DNA of 64,000 bases from Liquidambar formosana (taxonomy: Eukaryota > Streptophyta > Magnoliopsida > Saxifragales > Altingiaceae). Every line of letters starts with the position of its first letter. Within the stretch, counting starts at the first letter, position 1. Shown in pieces: positions 23,390-34,011 of this stretch. Under the pieces are notes generated by a model. It was not told the origin of the DNA and did no database searches. It worked only from the letters and a program-made list of their open reading frames with translations. A program made the position numbers and the translations under genes. The stretch covers positions 22,259,053 to 22,323,052 of the forward strand of contig CM077826.1 of NCBI GenBank assembly GCA_039720395.1, in the 5' to 3' direction.

Positions 23390-25599
23390 GCACACACGAT
23401 GGACATGATGAAATTAGAAAACCCAATACTTCCAAAGTTTCTGAATGCCTCATATTTAAGAGTTGTGATTGTCTGTCACTTGTGACCACTAGCTTTTCAG
23501 TCTGAGTAGCTCTGATATCATTGCTTATATGTTCATTTATTGACACAAACAGGCTCATTTTTCCAATAAGGAAATGAAGCCAGTACACAAACATTGCTTT
23601 GCTCTGATATCATTACTATAAAATTTTTAATGCTCATTAAGTGTATTATGAGTAGCTTTTGTGGACTCATAGCTTTGAGCAATGATTTGCTAAATGGGTT
23701 TTTCAAAGGACTTGGAGTTCCTGACAAGAAAATATTATGAGAATGAAGAGCTTTAAAAACAGTACCAAAAAATAAAAAAATAAAAAGAAAGAAAATATTG
23801 AAAATAAGAGTCTTATAAAAATTGGTGGTCATTATGTTTTCCATTGAAAATTTCCATGTACTATAGAATCATTATTTCCATTACTTGATTGCTCAAATAT
23901 TCAAAGTGCTATTTAGACTGTTCCTTGCCCTCGTTTTTGTTTCCATAGATTCCAAATTTCAATTCAATATTGGTGTAGGTGCTTAAAGAGAATTAGTGAC
24001 TCTTTAAGTCTTTAGCTACAATGGATGTTTCACTGGGCTTCTTGCATTGCGTTTCCTCCTCTGTTTCTGTCTAAACAATGTGCTCCGTTATTGTTGATAT
24101 ATGATCCATTAACACACTGAGTTTCTGAAATTTCCAACATTTTTGCAGAAAGAATAATTGATCCCCTTCATGTTTGGGACCTATCACTATGTCGTATGCT
24201 ATGATTTTTGCTATATTTTATCTTTGTTGATAATTATATTACACTGCTCGATGGATCTTATCCTCATGAGAGAGGAATATTGAAGGTACTTGTTTAATGC
24301 ATCTTATCATATGAAAGAGGATTATTGAAGTTTCTGAACATACTTTATCTAACCAGTTGAAAATAATAAATTTACCGAGAAGAATAATGCAGACGTCCTC
24401 TAATTGTCTGACAGTATGGGAAAAAAAAGGCAGTATTCATCATAGTCTAATTGAGGGCATTTACATTTGTATTGGGAGTACTGCCAGTTTTTAATGGATA
24501 AGGTATCCAGATAAAATCCTTATTAAGCTTTTAGTGGTTCAAGTTCAATTTTGCTTGTTCTGCTGCTGTTTAGTTTTGTCAATGACATATTGGCATCTTC
24601 TTCACATGTAATCGATTGTTGTTGATAATTTATGTTCATCCTAATACCATAAATGTTAAAGAGTAATTTGAATGGTATGTGAAATAATTTTTGATAGTAC
24701 AAATTTAGGACAAGGAACTTTGCTTTGGGGTTAGAAGCTGGAGCAAGTCCAGCAGTCTGTTTTCTGTGATGTCTTCCTGTAGTGTCATAAAAAAGAGATC
24801 TACACACCTCAACTGAACTGTGAAAACCTGTACTGTAGATGTCAATTTAAAGGAAGGCTGAATTTAATGATCAAGATGATGGGAAAGCTTAAGTGGTGTT
24901 TCTTAAGGATCATGGCTTATGCTTAGGTGGACCAGTTATATGTTTATGGAAGAAGTTGGAGCCGACTAGGATAGTTTCTGATCTTGAACCCTCTTCCCTT
25001 GCTTTAAACTATTTATGGTATTCTATAAGAGGCTGCTGTGGCAAATCAAAGATGTTATTGGTTCCTACACCACTGTGTTTAAGATTTTAGTCTACAAAAA
25101 GCATTATCTAAGAAGGAATAATGGAGCTAGATCTTGCATTTATGGTTTCTCTGTGTTTGTCTTTCAACCTATACACTGTCAAGTAGGCCAATATAGATTG
25201 AGTTGGGGAAATTTACAATCCCCAACTCTAACCTTAGACATGATTCTGCACGTTGCACCGGTAGGGAATGTTTTCTTACATACCTTGTTGACTACATAAA
25301 AATTTTACAAGTCAATTTCGCATAAAGACTACTGTTTTGAGATTCATTTAGAACTCAATATCTGCAGTAATCGAATATAAAAACACCGCGCTTGGTTGTG
25401 CATCAATGTTCAAATGATGTTTTCACTGCAGCCATGATTATGGTTTAGAGAACCTGTGACTTTTTATGTGAAAGTTGGGATATGTCAGATTTGTAATGGT
25501 TTTCCAGAATAAAAGGTCTAAGCCGAATTTGCTTAGAATCGTCAGGTTATTATTTGTTCATTCAAGTTATTTTATATATCATGAGAGAAAATTCCTCTA

Positions 25600-25639
<40 letters not shown>

Positions 25640-27591
25640 TGATAAAGGTTACTGAATAGTATTAGAACTGAAGTAGGCAAAAGCCATGTATACAGGGCGT
25701 ATACCAAAAAGGAAAAGAAAAAAGAAGAGTCTAAAGAATCAAACTATCCAAAAAATCATCAAGAGGATTCCGGCGAAAAAAGCGGCCAGGATCACCCCAC
25801 TCAAAAAGGAATTCAAAAATACAATATCTCAGTTTTTCTATACCCCATTCCCCACCCTCAAAAGTTCTCCTATTTCTCTCTCTCCAAATAGCCCATAATG
25901 TAGCATGCGGCACCAATTTCCCAATAACCAAGGCTTCCTTATTCTTGCTTCTGCACCACCAGGAGTCTAAGAGTTGATGAACTGACCTGGGCATCACCCA
26001 CTGAATTCCAAATACCTTAAAGCATGTAGTCCACAATTTCTTAGCAATCTCACAATGAAGTAATAGGTGGTCAACAGATTCTGCCTCTTGTTTACACATG
26101 ATGCAATGATTGGGAAGTTGATTCTGCCTGTAATATTTTATAGTCATTTAAAATAAATTGTTTTTGAAATGAAACTTCGCCAACAACTTGGGCAAAAATA
26201 TCTGTTGACCTGAATCAAAATTGGTTAAATAATTGGTTTTGACTGTTAGAAATTGGAATTCAGCATATAATTTTTTGATTTGGATGAAAACCATGCGTAT
26301 AATTGGTATTATGTGATTCTTTTTCAGTTTTGTTGCCTCTTTCTCGAAGAAATGTTTCTGCGTGTTTAACCTAACTTGTATGCTTTTATTTTCAGTCAAC
26401 AAAGAGTCTTTGGGGTGCAAGTATTTGAGTTGCATAGACTTATAAAGGTGAGCTGGTCTTTGCCCAGTTAAGTTCCTGTTTCTTAAATATTTTTTATTTC
26501 TTAGCTTCTTCAATTTGAGTTTGAGGAAAGAGGATTACAGTACTCTTTAATCAAACAGGTACAAAGATTGATTGCCAGATCGCCGCATATATTACTTGAA
26601 GATAACCTTTATTTGGGCAAGTCTTCAATAAAAGGATCTAATGTGAAGAAGTTACCATCTGAGTGTGTTTTGGAAGCCCCACCCCTGATTGTTAAACCGA
26701 AAGATGATTCTCAGAAGAGAAACCTTAGCACCAAATATGCAGCTGAGAACATCACTGGGAAGCTTCCTTTTTCATCTGCTGACAATGTTACCAACAAGGT
26801 ACCTATTACTCCGCGATCAAATTATGGACCTTATCCAGGAAAACCACCCCCAGCGTCCATGGCTACTGAAACCAAACTGGATCCATGGTGTTACCAAGCA
26901 CCACCTGGAAATCAGTGGTTAGTTCCTGTGATGTCACCTTCTGAGGGACTGGTTTACAAGCCCTACTCAGGGCCGTGCCCCCCAGCTGCAGGTTTCATGG
27001 CACCGGTTTATGGCAGCTATGGGCCTGTGAGTTTAACTCCAGGGAGCGGCGACTCTTGAACACAACTTATGGTGTTCCAGCTTCTCATCAACAAGGCATT
27101 GGAATTCTTCCAGGGACTCTTCCTTTGGGACGGACCTACTTTCCACCTCATGGCATGCCAGTCATGAACCCAGCTATTTCTGATTCCTGCTATCGAGCAG
27201 ATGAGCCCATTTGCTGGAGTCCCGTCAAATGGTCAGGACAATCAGTCATCAATGGAGGGCATTAACTTCACCATTCCCTATCAAAGCTCATGTAACATGC
27301 CAAGCCAGAAGAGTGGAGTGATTTCATGTGCTGGGAAATTTCAGGCATCAAAAGATAGTGAGTTACAGGGTAGTACAGCCAGTAGTCCCTCTGAGAGGGT
27401 GCAAGGCGATGCACTTTCTCTTTTCCCTATGACACCAACATGTTCAGGTTTCCAATCAACCCACACATGCTCATAGTAGTGAGCAGCAGACGCAGGTTAT
27501 CAAAGTTGTACCTTACAACCCTAGATCAGCAACTGAATCAGCAGCTCGGATTTTCCAGTTTATACAAGAAGAAAGGAAACAGTGTGATTAG
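20070..27591 (+). CDS. ELF3: ELF3 (EARLY FLOWERING 3), evening-complex scaffold; last exon with three frame changes
   Basis: ELF3 is the scaffold of the circadian evening complex (with ELF4 and LUX). It acts in the nucleus to repress growth and clock genes and to gate light and temperature input. Coding exons are 20070-20294, 22169-23196, 26396-26447 and 26559-27591. The N terminus M-K-G-G-R-D-E-E-K, then [22 protein letters not shown], is the conserved ELF3 start block. Exons 2-4 join as [15 protein letters not shown], then [15 protein letters not shown]. The C-terminal [10 protein letters not shown] precedes the stop. Read straight, exon 4 stops at 27057-27059 (about 601 aa). Conserved sequence continues to 27591 only by changing frame near 27053, 27190 and 27441; a protein of about 775 aa would be normal. 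No long polyglutamine tract is present. The gene identity is certain; whether the breaks are real is not. Confidence 0.93.
21163..21199. repeat. (CT)n microsatellite in ELF3 intron 1
   Basis: An uninterrupted (CT)n run, followed by GCTCGCTCGCTC, lies within ELF3 intron 1 (20295-22168). The rest of that intron is T-rich with no recognised insert other than the 119-bp duplication at its 3' end. Confidence 0.9.
21924..22162. repeat. 119-bp tandem duplication at the 3' end of ELF3 intron 1
   Basis: Two nearly identical copies (21924-22042 and 22043-22162) both contain ATTGTCATGCCATTATGG and GCTTACAAGGAGTGATTTAT. Only the second runs into GGTTTTAG, the acceptor of exon 2 at 22169. The pyrimidine tract and putative branch region are therefore present twice. 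Confidence 0.95.
23337..23387. repeat. (CT)n microsatellite in ELF3 intron 2
   Basis: About 47 bp of uninterrupted CT lie roughly 140 bp after the ELF3 exon 2 donor. Intron 2 (23197-26395) otherwise holds AT-rich unique sequence up to the LINE at 25631. Confidence 0.95.
25602..26147 (-). mobile_element. LINE 3'-end fragment in ELF3 intron 2, after a (TA)n tract
   Basis: The minus-strand frame 26147-25731 encodes [18 protein letters not shown] (zf-RVT zinc motif) and [16 protein letters not shown], the end of a plant LINE reverse transcriptase. The poly-A appears as a T-run at 25631-25640, next to (TA)n at 25602-25630. Most of the element is missing (5' truncation). The frame is open over 138 codons, so the insertion may be relatively young. 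Confidence 0.85.
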
Positions 27592-28474
27592 TTTGTCTCA
27601 TGTCATGGCAATAAACTTGTATCCAATGAGACATACTAAACGAGAAGTGACCCTATTCTTGGTACTTTTACTTACATTTGATAGTTTTGTATATGTATTC
27701 ATTTTCTACTGATCATATGTTAATAGTATGTAAATATATTTCTGAAATATTGACAAAACTTTCAGTTATCTTCCTCTGTAGCTTCCAAATCAAATTCAAC
27801 ATCTTGTTGTAGTAATGTTTCTTCCACTTATGTTGTAGTTGATGTTCCTTTTGCTATCTCTCTCATTTTTGCATTCTGCCCATGGCAATGCTATTAAGGC
27901 TGCAGTACCATGAAACATAGCGGAGACCATGGAGGAGCAAGTGAGCATTAGAAAAAGCACAAATGAGATTAATCTGTCTAGTTAAACATACCGACAGACC
28001 AAAGGAGCAAGGGAATATGCAAAATGAGCTAAGATGTCATTCTTTTTATCTCCTTTCTTTTTCGTTTGTTTTTTTATTTTTTTATTTTTTGATAGAATAA
28101 AGGTGTCATTCTTATATAAAGATATTATAATATCTTGATACCACCCTTTTTAATGAGGCGTAACGTTCTCGGGAACTTGGAATGAGTTATTTTCTGAAGA
28201 GGATGTCAATATCTCATCTTTCAGTGTGTTCCCTAGTTCCTCTCTCTCTGTCAAGGCAAAGGACCAGAATAATCCCATTCCGTAATACTGCAAATACACT
28301 AGGACCCACAACCTCACAGAATGCAGCTTAGTAAATATTAATTTGAACCAATACACTGGACAAAATTTTTAGCACTAATCCATGGAGAAAAAAAAATGCT
28401 AGACGTTGAAAAATAGCAGTAGCTTTTCATTATTTAAAATGTCAATGAAGGCATTTTTTTATACTCCATTTGTA
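27592..28474. other. Convergent intergenic region between ELF3 and neprosin N1
   Basis: The 3' regions of ELF3 (plus) and N1 (minus) face each other here. I see AT-rich sequence with a T-run near 28058-28092 and no further gene. A block near 28290-28325 (CACTAGGACCCACAACCTCA) matches the conserved 3' flank found downstream of N2, N3, N5 and N6. Confidence 0.6.
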
Positions 28475-31400
28475 CTATGGACATTTTCCTGAATATCCAG
28501 GACCCCCATAATAGAAATAAGTTCCATAGTCGGTGTAAATATTTTTTTCAACATATAGATCATAGCATGAAGGGTTTGTCACATATGGTTTGGGATTTTC
28601 TGGATTTCTCTGGTTGCCTGAGTCATCCACGTATGCTAGATTACGGATATAACTTGATTTTCCATAGCCTTCACTGGGGAAATGGCCACTTCCCATTTGA
28701 GTTGATGTGTGATGGCCGCCTGAATTTGTATTAATAATCTCTCCACCCCACGATATGGTGGAAGCAGCCTCAGCTAAATCAGAGAAGATGGAACTGGGCC
28801 ACCATCCTAAAACCTCATCTTGAACCTGGAGCCACCAATTTCCACTCTTCTGGTCCTGAAATATTTTTCATCGAGAGAAAACAGTGTTAGAAAGACATAT
28901 CCTCGGTACCAAGGAAGCCAAATCAAGTGAGTGCATCAGATGAACGAGCATGTATAACTGGCTTATTTGCAGGAAAGATACTCTGGGAAAAACCCAAAAC
29001 TTGATTTTTTTCTTTTGGAATCTCTCTTTAAGGGGGGAAAAGGAAAAAAGGAAAGAGATTTGCTTTCAGCAAGCAGTCAAATCAACAGGTTAATCTTGGA
29101 GCCATGAGATGGATATGTCTTTTCTACTTTTTCCATCAGAAAATTGAGTTCCTAGTCTCTGTTTGGATCATGCTTTCCAATATTGAAAATATAGCGTACA
29201 AGGACCTGGCCATTAGCGCTTCTTCCACAATGAAAGAAGCTCTATCTTTATTTTAGAACCATTTTCTACATCAAAATAATCTGTGGTATGAACTTGGCCT
29301 CTCTTACCGTACATATTCATAAACCCATTTTCCTTGGAAGAGATATCCACATTACCTTGTATATAGTTATCGCTATGTCGTATTGCTCTGCAGCTGTAGC
29401 CAGAAACTGGTTTAACGGGGAAACCAATGACAAATTTTTGGCTTGTTTGCACAAAACCAGGGCAGTTGAGATCATAGCAACCTGTGCTTTGGTAGTTATC
29501 TCTCTGATACCAATTGAAAATAAGGTAAAGAATTACTTAACATGCAAAAAGTATCAACAATTTAAGAAAGACAAAGGTAGTTCTCTGGAATTCAAATTGT
29601 CAGAGAACCATTCAATGAACACATGCAGCACATACCATTGGTGCAATAAGAATGAAAAATCAACATAAGAATTGCACCCACATGCCACCATGAGATTCAA
29701 TGGTGGCTGAGAGCTTTTTGATGGGATTCCTAATGCAATTTTAAGGTTATCATGTGAGGGATCAAGAAAACTTACTGTCCAGCGCAAAAAGAACCTTGTT
29801 TGATTGTCATGATATATATCGGGATTAACCTGGAAGCATGAAATAATTTGTCAATCAATCCGACTGGTTTGGAACAATCTCTCAGCTTCAAAATTATATA
29901 CTTTGGTAACGAGGTTAATTTTGTTTGGTGGAAATGAAGTCCCAAAGTGCCTAAAGTTTTCAAAATTTAGTTTAAAAAATCAAAATCAATATGAAATGTA
30001 GTGGCCAACTTATATATTTACTAAGGCAAGACCTCACCAAATTAGACTTACCATCAATCCAGCCTCAATAGAGTTCAATCTTGCATCACCGCCTGATAGA
30101 ACCCAAATTTGAGCTTTACTGAATTCTCCATTCCCCGTTGTTGGGTTCCATACATTAATTAATGCATGTGCTCCATAGTATTTGCTATCAGCTATAGAAA
30201 CTTGGGCATACTAATCCATATATTCATGCATTCATAAAATAAAAGAAAAATTAAACTAACACATGAAATAAAAATAAATATGGGTTATGTAAATAATATA
30301 ATTGCAGTAAATTGATCAAAGAGAAAGGAAAAGCTCAAAGTTGAAACAGTACCTCTTGAGGATCGGCTGCAAAGCTGTGATTAAGCTGTGTTATGCGTTG
30401 ACTTAATAAAATAGCCCTATGATCTTCATGTTTTTGAGTTCTTCTAATGGGAACTGTCCCTTCAGGGCATTGTCCACTCTTTTGCCAACTTTGAACAATC
30501 TTAGCCTGGTTGTTTTCCTGCTTAACTCCACTTGGATATGAATTGGGTTTCATCTATTAGAGAAAAAATGGTAGTCTTAATCCTTAGTTGTTCCAATGGA
30601 AAACAAGAACTTGAAAATGCATGTAAAACATTGATTTTATTCAACTAGTACCTGTGTTTTTTTTCTTTCATTTTTCATCTTTTAGCTTTTACTTTCTTAA
30701 TAATCATATCAGTACGTTGATCATAAGGAGCTCAAGCGATCTTTAATGTTTGATTTTTTCTTTCTTTTGGCGCATGGATTGGAGATAATTACATGAAATG
30801 GCCACAAGAAAGTACAAAATTATAATTCATTTTGTCTATATTAAACTGTTCCATATTTTCTTTTGACTTTTAAATAGCTGTTTGATTTGCAACTTTATTA
30901 CAACTATAGATCGATTACTTAACTACAATAGCCTCCATTTGGATCTCGGAAATATTGAGGTAAGGAAATGAAGGGATTACTAAAAAGTGCTACACATTAT
31001 CTATATATACCATCTAAATGGAAGATCCCACCAGTCATGTATAGGTGTAGATCATGTCAATTATTAAAAAGTACGGAAGAGGATCCATGTGACATCTACT
31101 TATCGATATTTGGTATTTTTCTTTCCTTTTCCTTGTCCCTGAGCATACATAGATGAGCATTATAAGATACATTAGAAGGGAAAAAACCTCTAGCGTGTGA
31201 TTCTTAAGAAGTGGATGATCAAAAGCAGGTTGTTTGTAGATATCAACGCAGTCAATCACATCCCCAATGTCACTCTGCAAAAATATATAGAGACAATTAT
31301 CATCCCCCGGAAACTTTTAAATTTATAGCTTAAATAAAAAGATAAATAAATAAAAGCACAAGAAGGTAGTGCTTAAGAGCTACCTTGATAGTTTTGACTG

Positions 31401-31542
31401 TTCCTTTATGCTTGACAAACCCTGAATTTTTCAATGGAGCAATCTTCCTTCCTTCGACATATTCATCACCAAGCATGTAAGCAATGGCTATAATGACACA
31501 TACGTAACGTCCAACTCTGGTGTTATAGTTCCCATTAGCCAT
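28475..31542 (-). pseudogene. Neprosin-type peptidase N1, frameshifted in exon 6
   Basis: Exons: 31542-31384 (signal peptide), 31274-31188, 30553-30353 (pro-domain, [13 protein letters not shown]), 30210-30052 (I-E-A-G, first catalytic Glu), 29829-29776, 29503-29356 and 28855-28475 (W-G-G-E, second catalytic Glu, then [12 protein letters not shown]). Compared with N2-N7, exon 6 has one extra base near 29386-29390. Downstream sequence goes out of frame and would meet a stop early in exon 7. All splice sites remain intact. The C terminus ends G-Y-S-G-K-C-P and keeps N-P-S-C-Y-D, so N1 alone retains the canonical C-terminal cysteine pair. It may be a recent pseudogene or a single-base sequence error. 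Confidence 0.85.
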
Positions 31543-31629
31543 TCGAATCTCAAAATCTGTAGAACTTCGTTGCAAAATTCACGTATTTTCAAACCACACT
31601 GTTCAGATATATATAAGCATTGTAGCTTA

Positions 31630-31790
31630 CCTGGATTTCTATGCATGTGATGATTCCTTAGAAGTTCATAATTTTTATTGTAAGACTCTTTAAGATATTT
31701 ATATTGCAGCATCTTAGGCTTACCTGCATTTCCATAAAGATTGGCCTCCTTTACATTTTCGTCCGTCTCATAATGTTTGTCCATTATAAA
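31630..31790 (-). other. Putative 5' leader exons of N1
   Basis: Two GT donors lie upstream of the N1 start: AAATCCAG|GTAAG (about 31631) and AAATGCAG|GTAAG (about 31726). The ATG exon has an acceptor-like CTACAG before ATTTTGAGATTCGAATG. Joining the upstream frame (from a possible ATG at about 31784, M-D-K-H-Y-E-T-D-E-N) through the second donor stays open into M-A-N-G. Whether it is translated is unknown; a non-coding leader is the simpler reading. Confidence 0.4.
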
Positions 31791-32780
31791 AAGTTAAGTC
31801 ACATGGTTTATTCACTTTCCCAAATTGCACCCTTCCAAAGAGAAGTTAAATTTTTTTCAAATTATACCATCAAACAATGAAATGGCAGTACCGCTGGAAA
31901 AGTAGACTTGGATTTATAACATGCAACTGCATTAATTTACGTCTCCTTAAAATGTAATCTTTTTGTAAAAGGACAGTTAATTCCGTGGGACAGAGTGTAG
32001 GAAAATATAAGTAGAATCATTATAATTATGTAATTGCGATTAGGTTAGTTTGAATTGATTAGGAGGATGAATATATGATTATATGATTAAGCCTAAGTTA
32101 TTTCCTTTGCATATTTAGGTTATGTAGAACTTCAATTTTAAACCATAGCAAGGGTAGTTTGTAATCAAGCTATTCTATTATGAATGAGATTTAATTTTTT
32201 CTATATAGAGGGAATACATAACAACGCGCATAATGATAAAGAGAAATTCGAAATCTATTTAAGCATGTTATTTTGAATTTTGAAAAGGTATGACATGGCA
32301 TGTTAGTTCCTTTGTTGGCAATTCACTTCACCCAGTCATATTTCCAAGAAATTGGAAAATTTGATTCAAATAAATACAGTTGCATAAATATAGGGTAAGA
32401 GATTTGTATTTAATCTCTACTATTAATGTTCATTTCTTATTGTATTTGTTGAATAATATTAACATAAGTAGAAAGATGCCATCCTGTGAGACTTTAATAC
32501 TCTCTCTTGTGGGTAGGTAAAAGGAGAAACAAAGGAAAAAGTAAAGAGGAAAAGAGAAGGGGACTTTTCTATACTTCCCTCTGTTTGTTTATGCCTGTTT
32601 ATGCAAGGAAGGTGAAGGGAAAATAATCCAACTATCACTGTACTCTGTGTTGTATGGTGTCTCAAATTCAACTGAGTGTGTGACCGCCAATCTGTTTATT
32701 GTGGGGATGGGGGCCTGGATCGGTTGTTTTAACCCAGCTTGTGCCTCTTCATGTAACCTGGTTATAGGACTAGCTGGAGA

Positions 32781-33158
32781 GGATTTTATTGACATCCGGT
32801 GTAAAACTTTTTATACTTACATCTGTCAATATTTTTTTATAGAGATCATATTTCGCCAATCCGACCGTTGGATTACATATTCCTATTATGCACATTATGT
32901 ATACCAAATTTCAACTTAATTAGATATTGGGAAGTGTTTGATCCGGAACCTTACATTTCTTTTAATAAATAAAACTTTAATTTCGAGTACTTTATGGATG
33001 ACATAGCTCCTAATCTTCAATTAACTTGAAATTTGGCATGCATAATGTGTATGCCAAGAATATGTAATCCAAAGGTTGGATTGGTGAAATATGATTTCTA
33101 TAAAAAAATATTGACAGGTGTAAGTGTAAAAAGTTTTACATCGAGTGTCAACGGAACC
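32781..33158. mobile_element. Foldback MITE, copy a (about 378 bp, ~135-bp arms)
   Basis: The left arm (TTGACATCCGGTGTAAAAC...GATTACATATTC) pairs with the right arm (reverse complement TTGACACTCGATGTAAAAC...GATTACATATTC). The ~105-bp loop contains TTACATTTCTTTTAATAAAT. The second copy is at 55887-56263, with its loop in the opposite orientation. Confidence 0.85.
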
Positions 33159-33162
33159 CTCC

Positions 33163-33164
<2 letters not shown>

Positions 33165-33199
<35 letters not shown>
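33165..33199. repeat. (AT)n between two MITEs
   Basis: A pure AT dinucleotide tract separates the foldback MITE from the following 145-bp MITE. The corresponding place in the duplicate block (about 56272-56286) is shorter. Confidence 0.9.
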
Positions 33200-33203
<4 letters not shown>

Positions 33204-33348
33204 TTTGATCATGTGCAGGATATCTTGGATATCCTGTTTAATCAGGGCCGTCCGTGAGCAATACCCGCGGATGCGTGAATGTGCGCGTGTCATCCACAGA
33301 TGATTGTGATCGAACGGGATACTCCGAGACATCTTGCACATGATCAGC
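33204..33348. mobile_element. 145-bp foldback MITE, copy a
   Basis: The ends are TTTGATCATGTGCAGGATAT and, reverse-complemented, GCTGATCATGTGCAAGATGT. GGGCCGTCCGTGAG pairs inward with the CATCCACAGATGA region. The second copy is at 56287-56433 in the duplicated block, at the equivalent position. Confidence 0.8.
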
Positions 33349-33428
33349 CTATATATATATATATACTTAAGTGTTTTAGAGTGCACTTGATGCAAAGTTA
33401 CATCAAGTGCACTTGATAATAAAATGAT

Positions 33429-33467
<39 letters not shown>

Positions 33468-33469
33468 GT

Positions 33470-33760
33470 ATGTAGAAATGAAGGTAGGCTTTGGGTGTGA
33501 AGCAAAAGGCCTGGAGTTCAATTTTTCATCAACTGACCTGAAGCCTCGAGGAAATTGGAAAGTGAAAATTTGTGGATGCCCACCACATTGTCGTTTGATT
33601 CAATGATACCTGATTGTCAATAAGTTGATCTGTCTTTCTCTCTCTCAAGTCTCAATCAAAGGAACACCATACACCAAAACTAAAATGCTGCAAATACAGT
33701 GGGACTTGATCCCGCAACCTCACAGAATGCAGCTTAGTAAGAATTAATTTGGACCTAAAA
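33470..33760. repeat. Conserved 3' flank of neprosin loci
   Basis: The string GTGTGAAGCAAAAGGC...GGAGTTCAATTTTTCATC...AAATGCTGCAAATACAGT...CCTCACAGAATGCAG recurs downstream of N3 (about 40440-40690), N5 (50670-50750), N6 (56580-56830) and, more diverged, N4 (47340-47560) and N7 (58380-58500). It is not a gene. It shows that the duplication unit extends at least 500 bp past the stop codons. Confidence 0.8.
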
Positions 33761-34011
33761 ATTTATGGTTTATCATGTTAATGGTTTAGCCGAAGTTTAA
33801 TTTGATGTTGGCCCACCCTCCATTACAGTTAAAGAAATATATATATATGAGTACTGGAAAAATATTGTTACACTTATCTATGTAGTCAATATGCTAAAAT
33901 TTTCACCCAAGAATTTAAATTTTTTTTTAAAAAAAGACCCCAACTTTTCATGATATAAAATGTCAATAAATGCAGTTCTCTACACTTTATTTGCTACTAT
34001 GGAAATTTCAC

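Noticed and set aside
33424..33606. Plus-strand frame conserved between S1 and S2 (56560-56700)
   Set aside because: The conservation reflects recent duplication of 3' flanks. The frame begins in a (CT)n/(TA)n tract and shows no preference for synonymous changes that I could judge.
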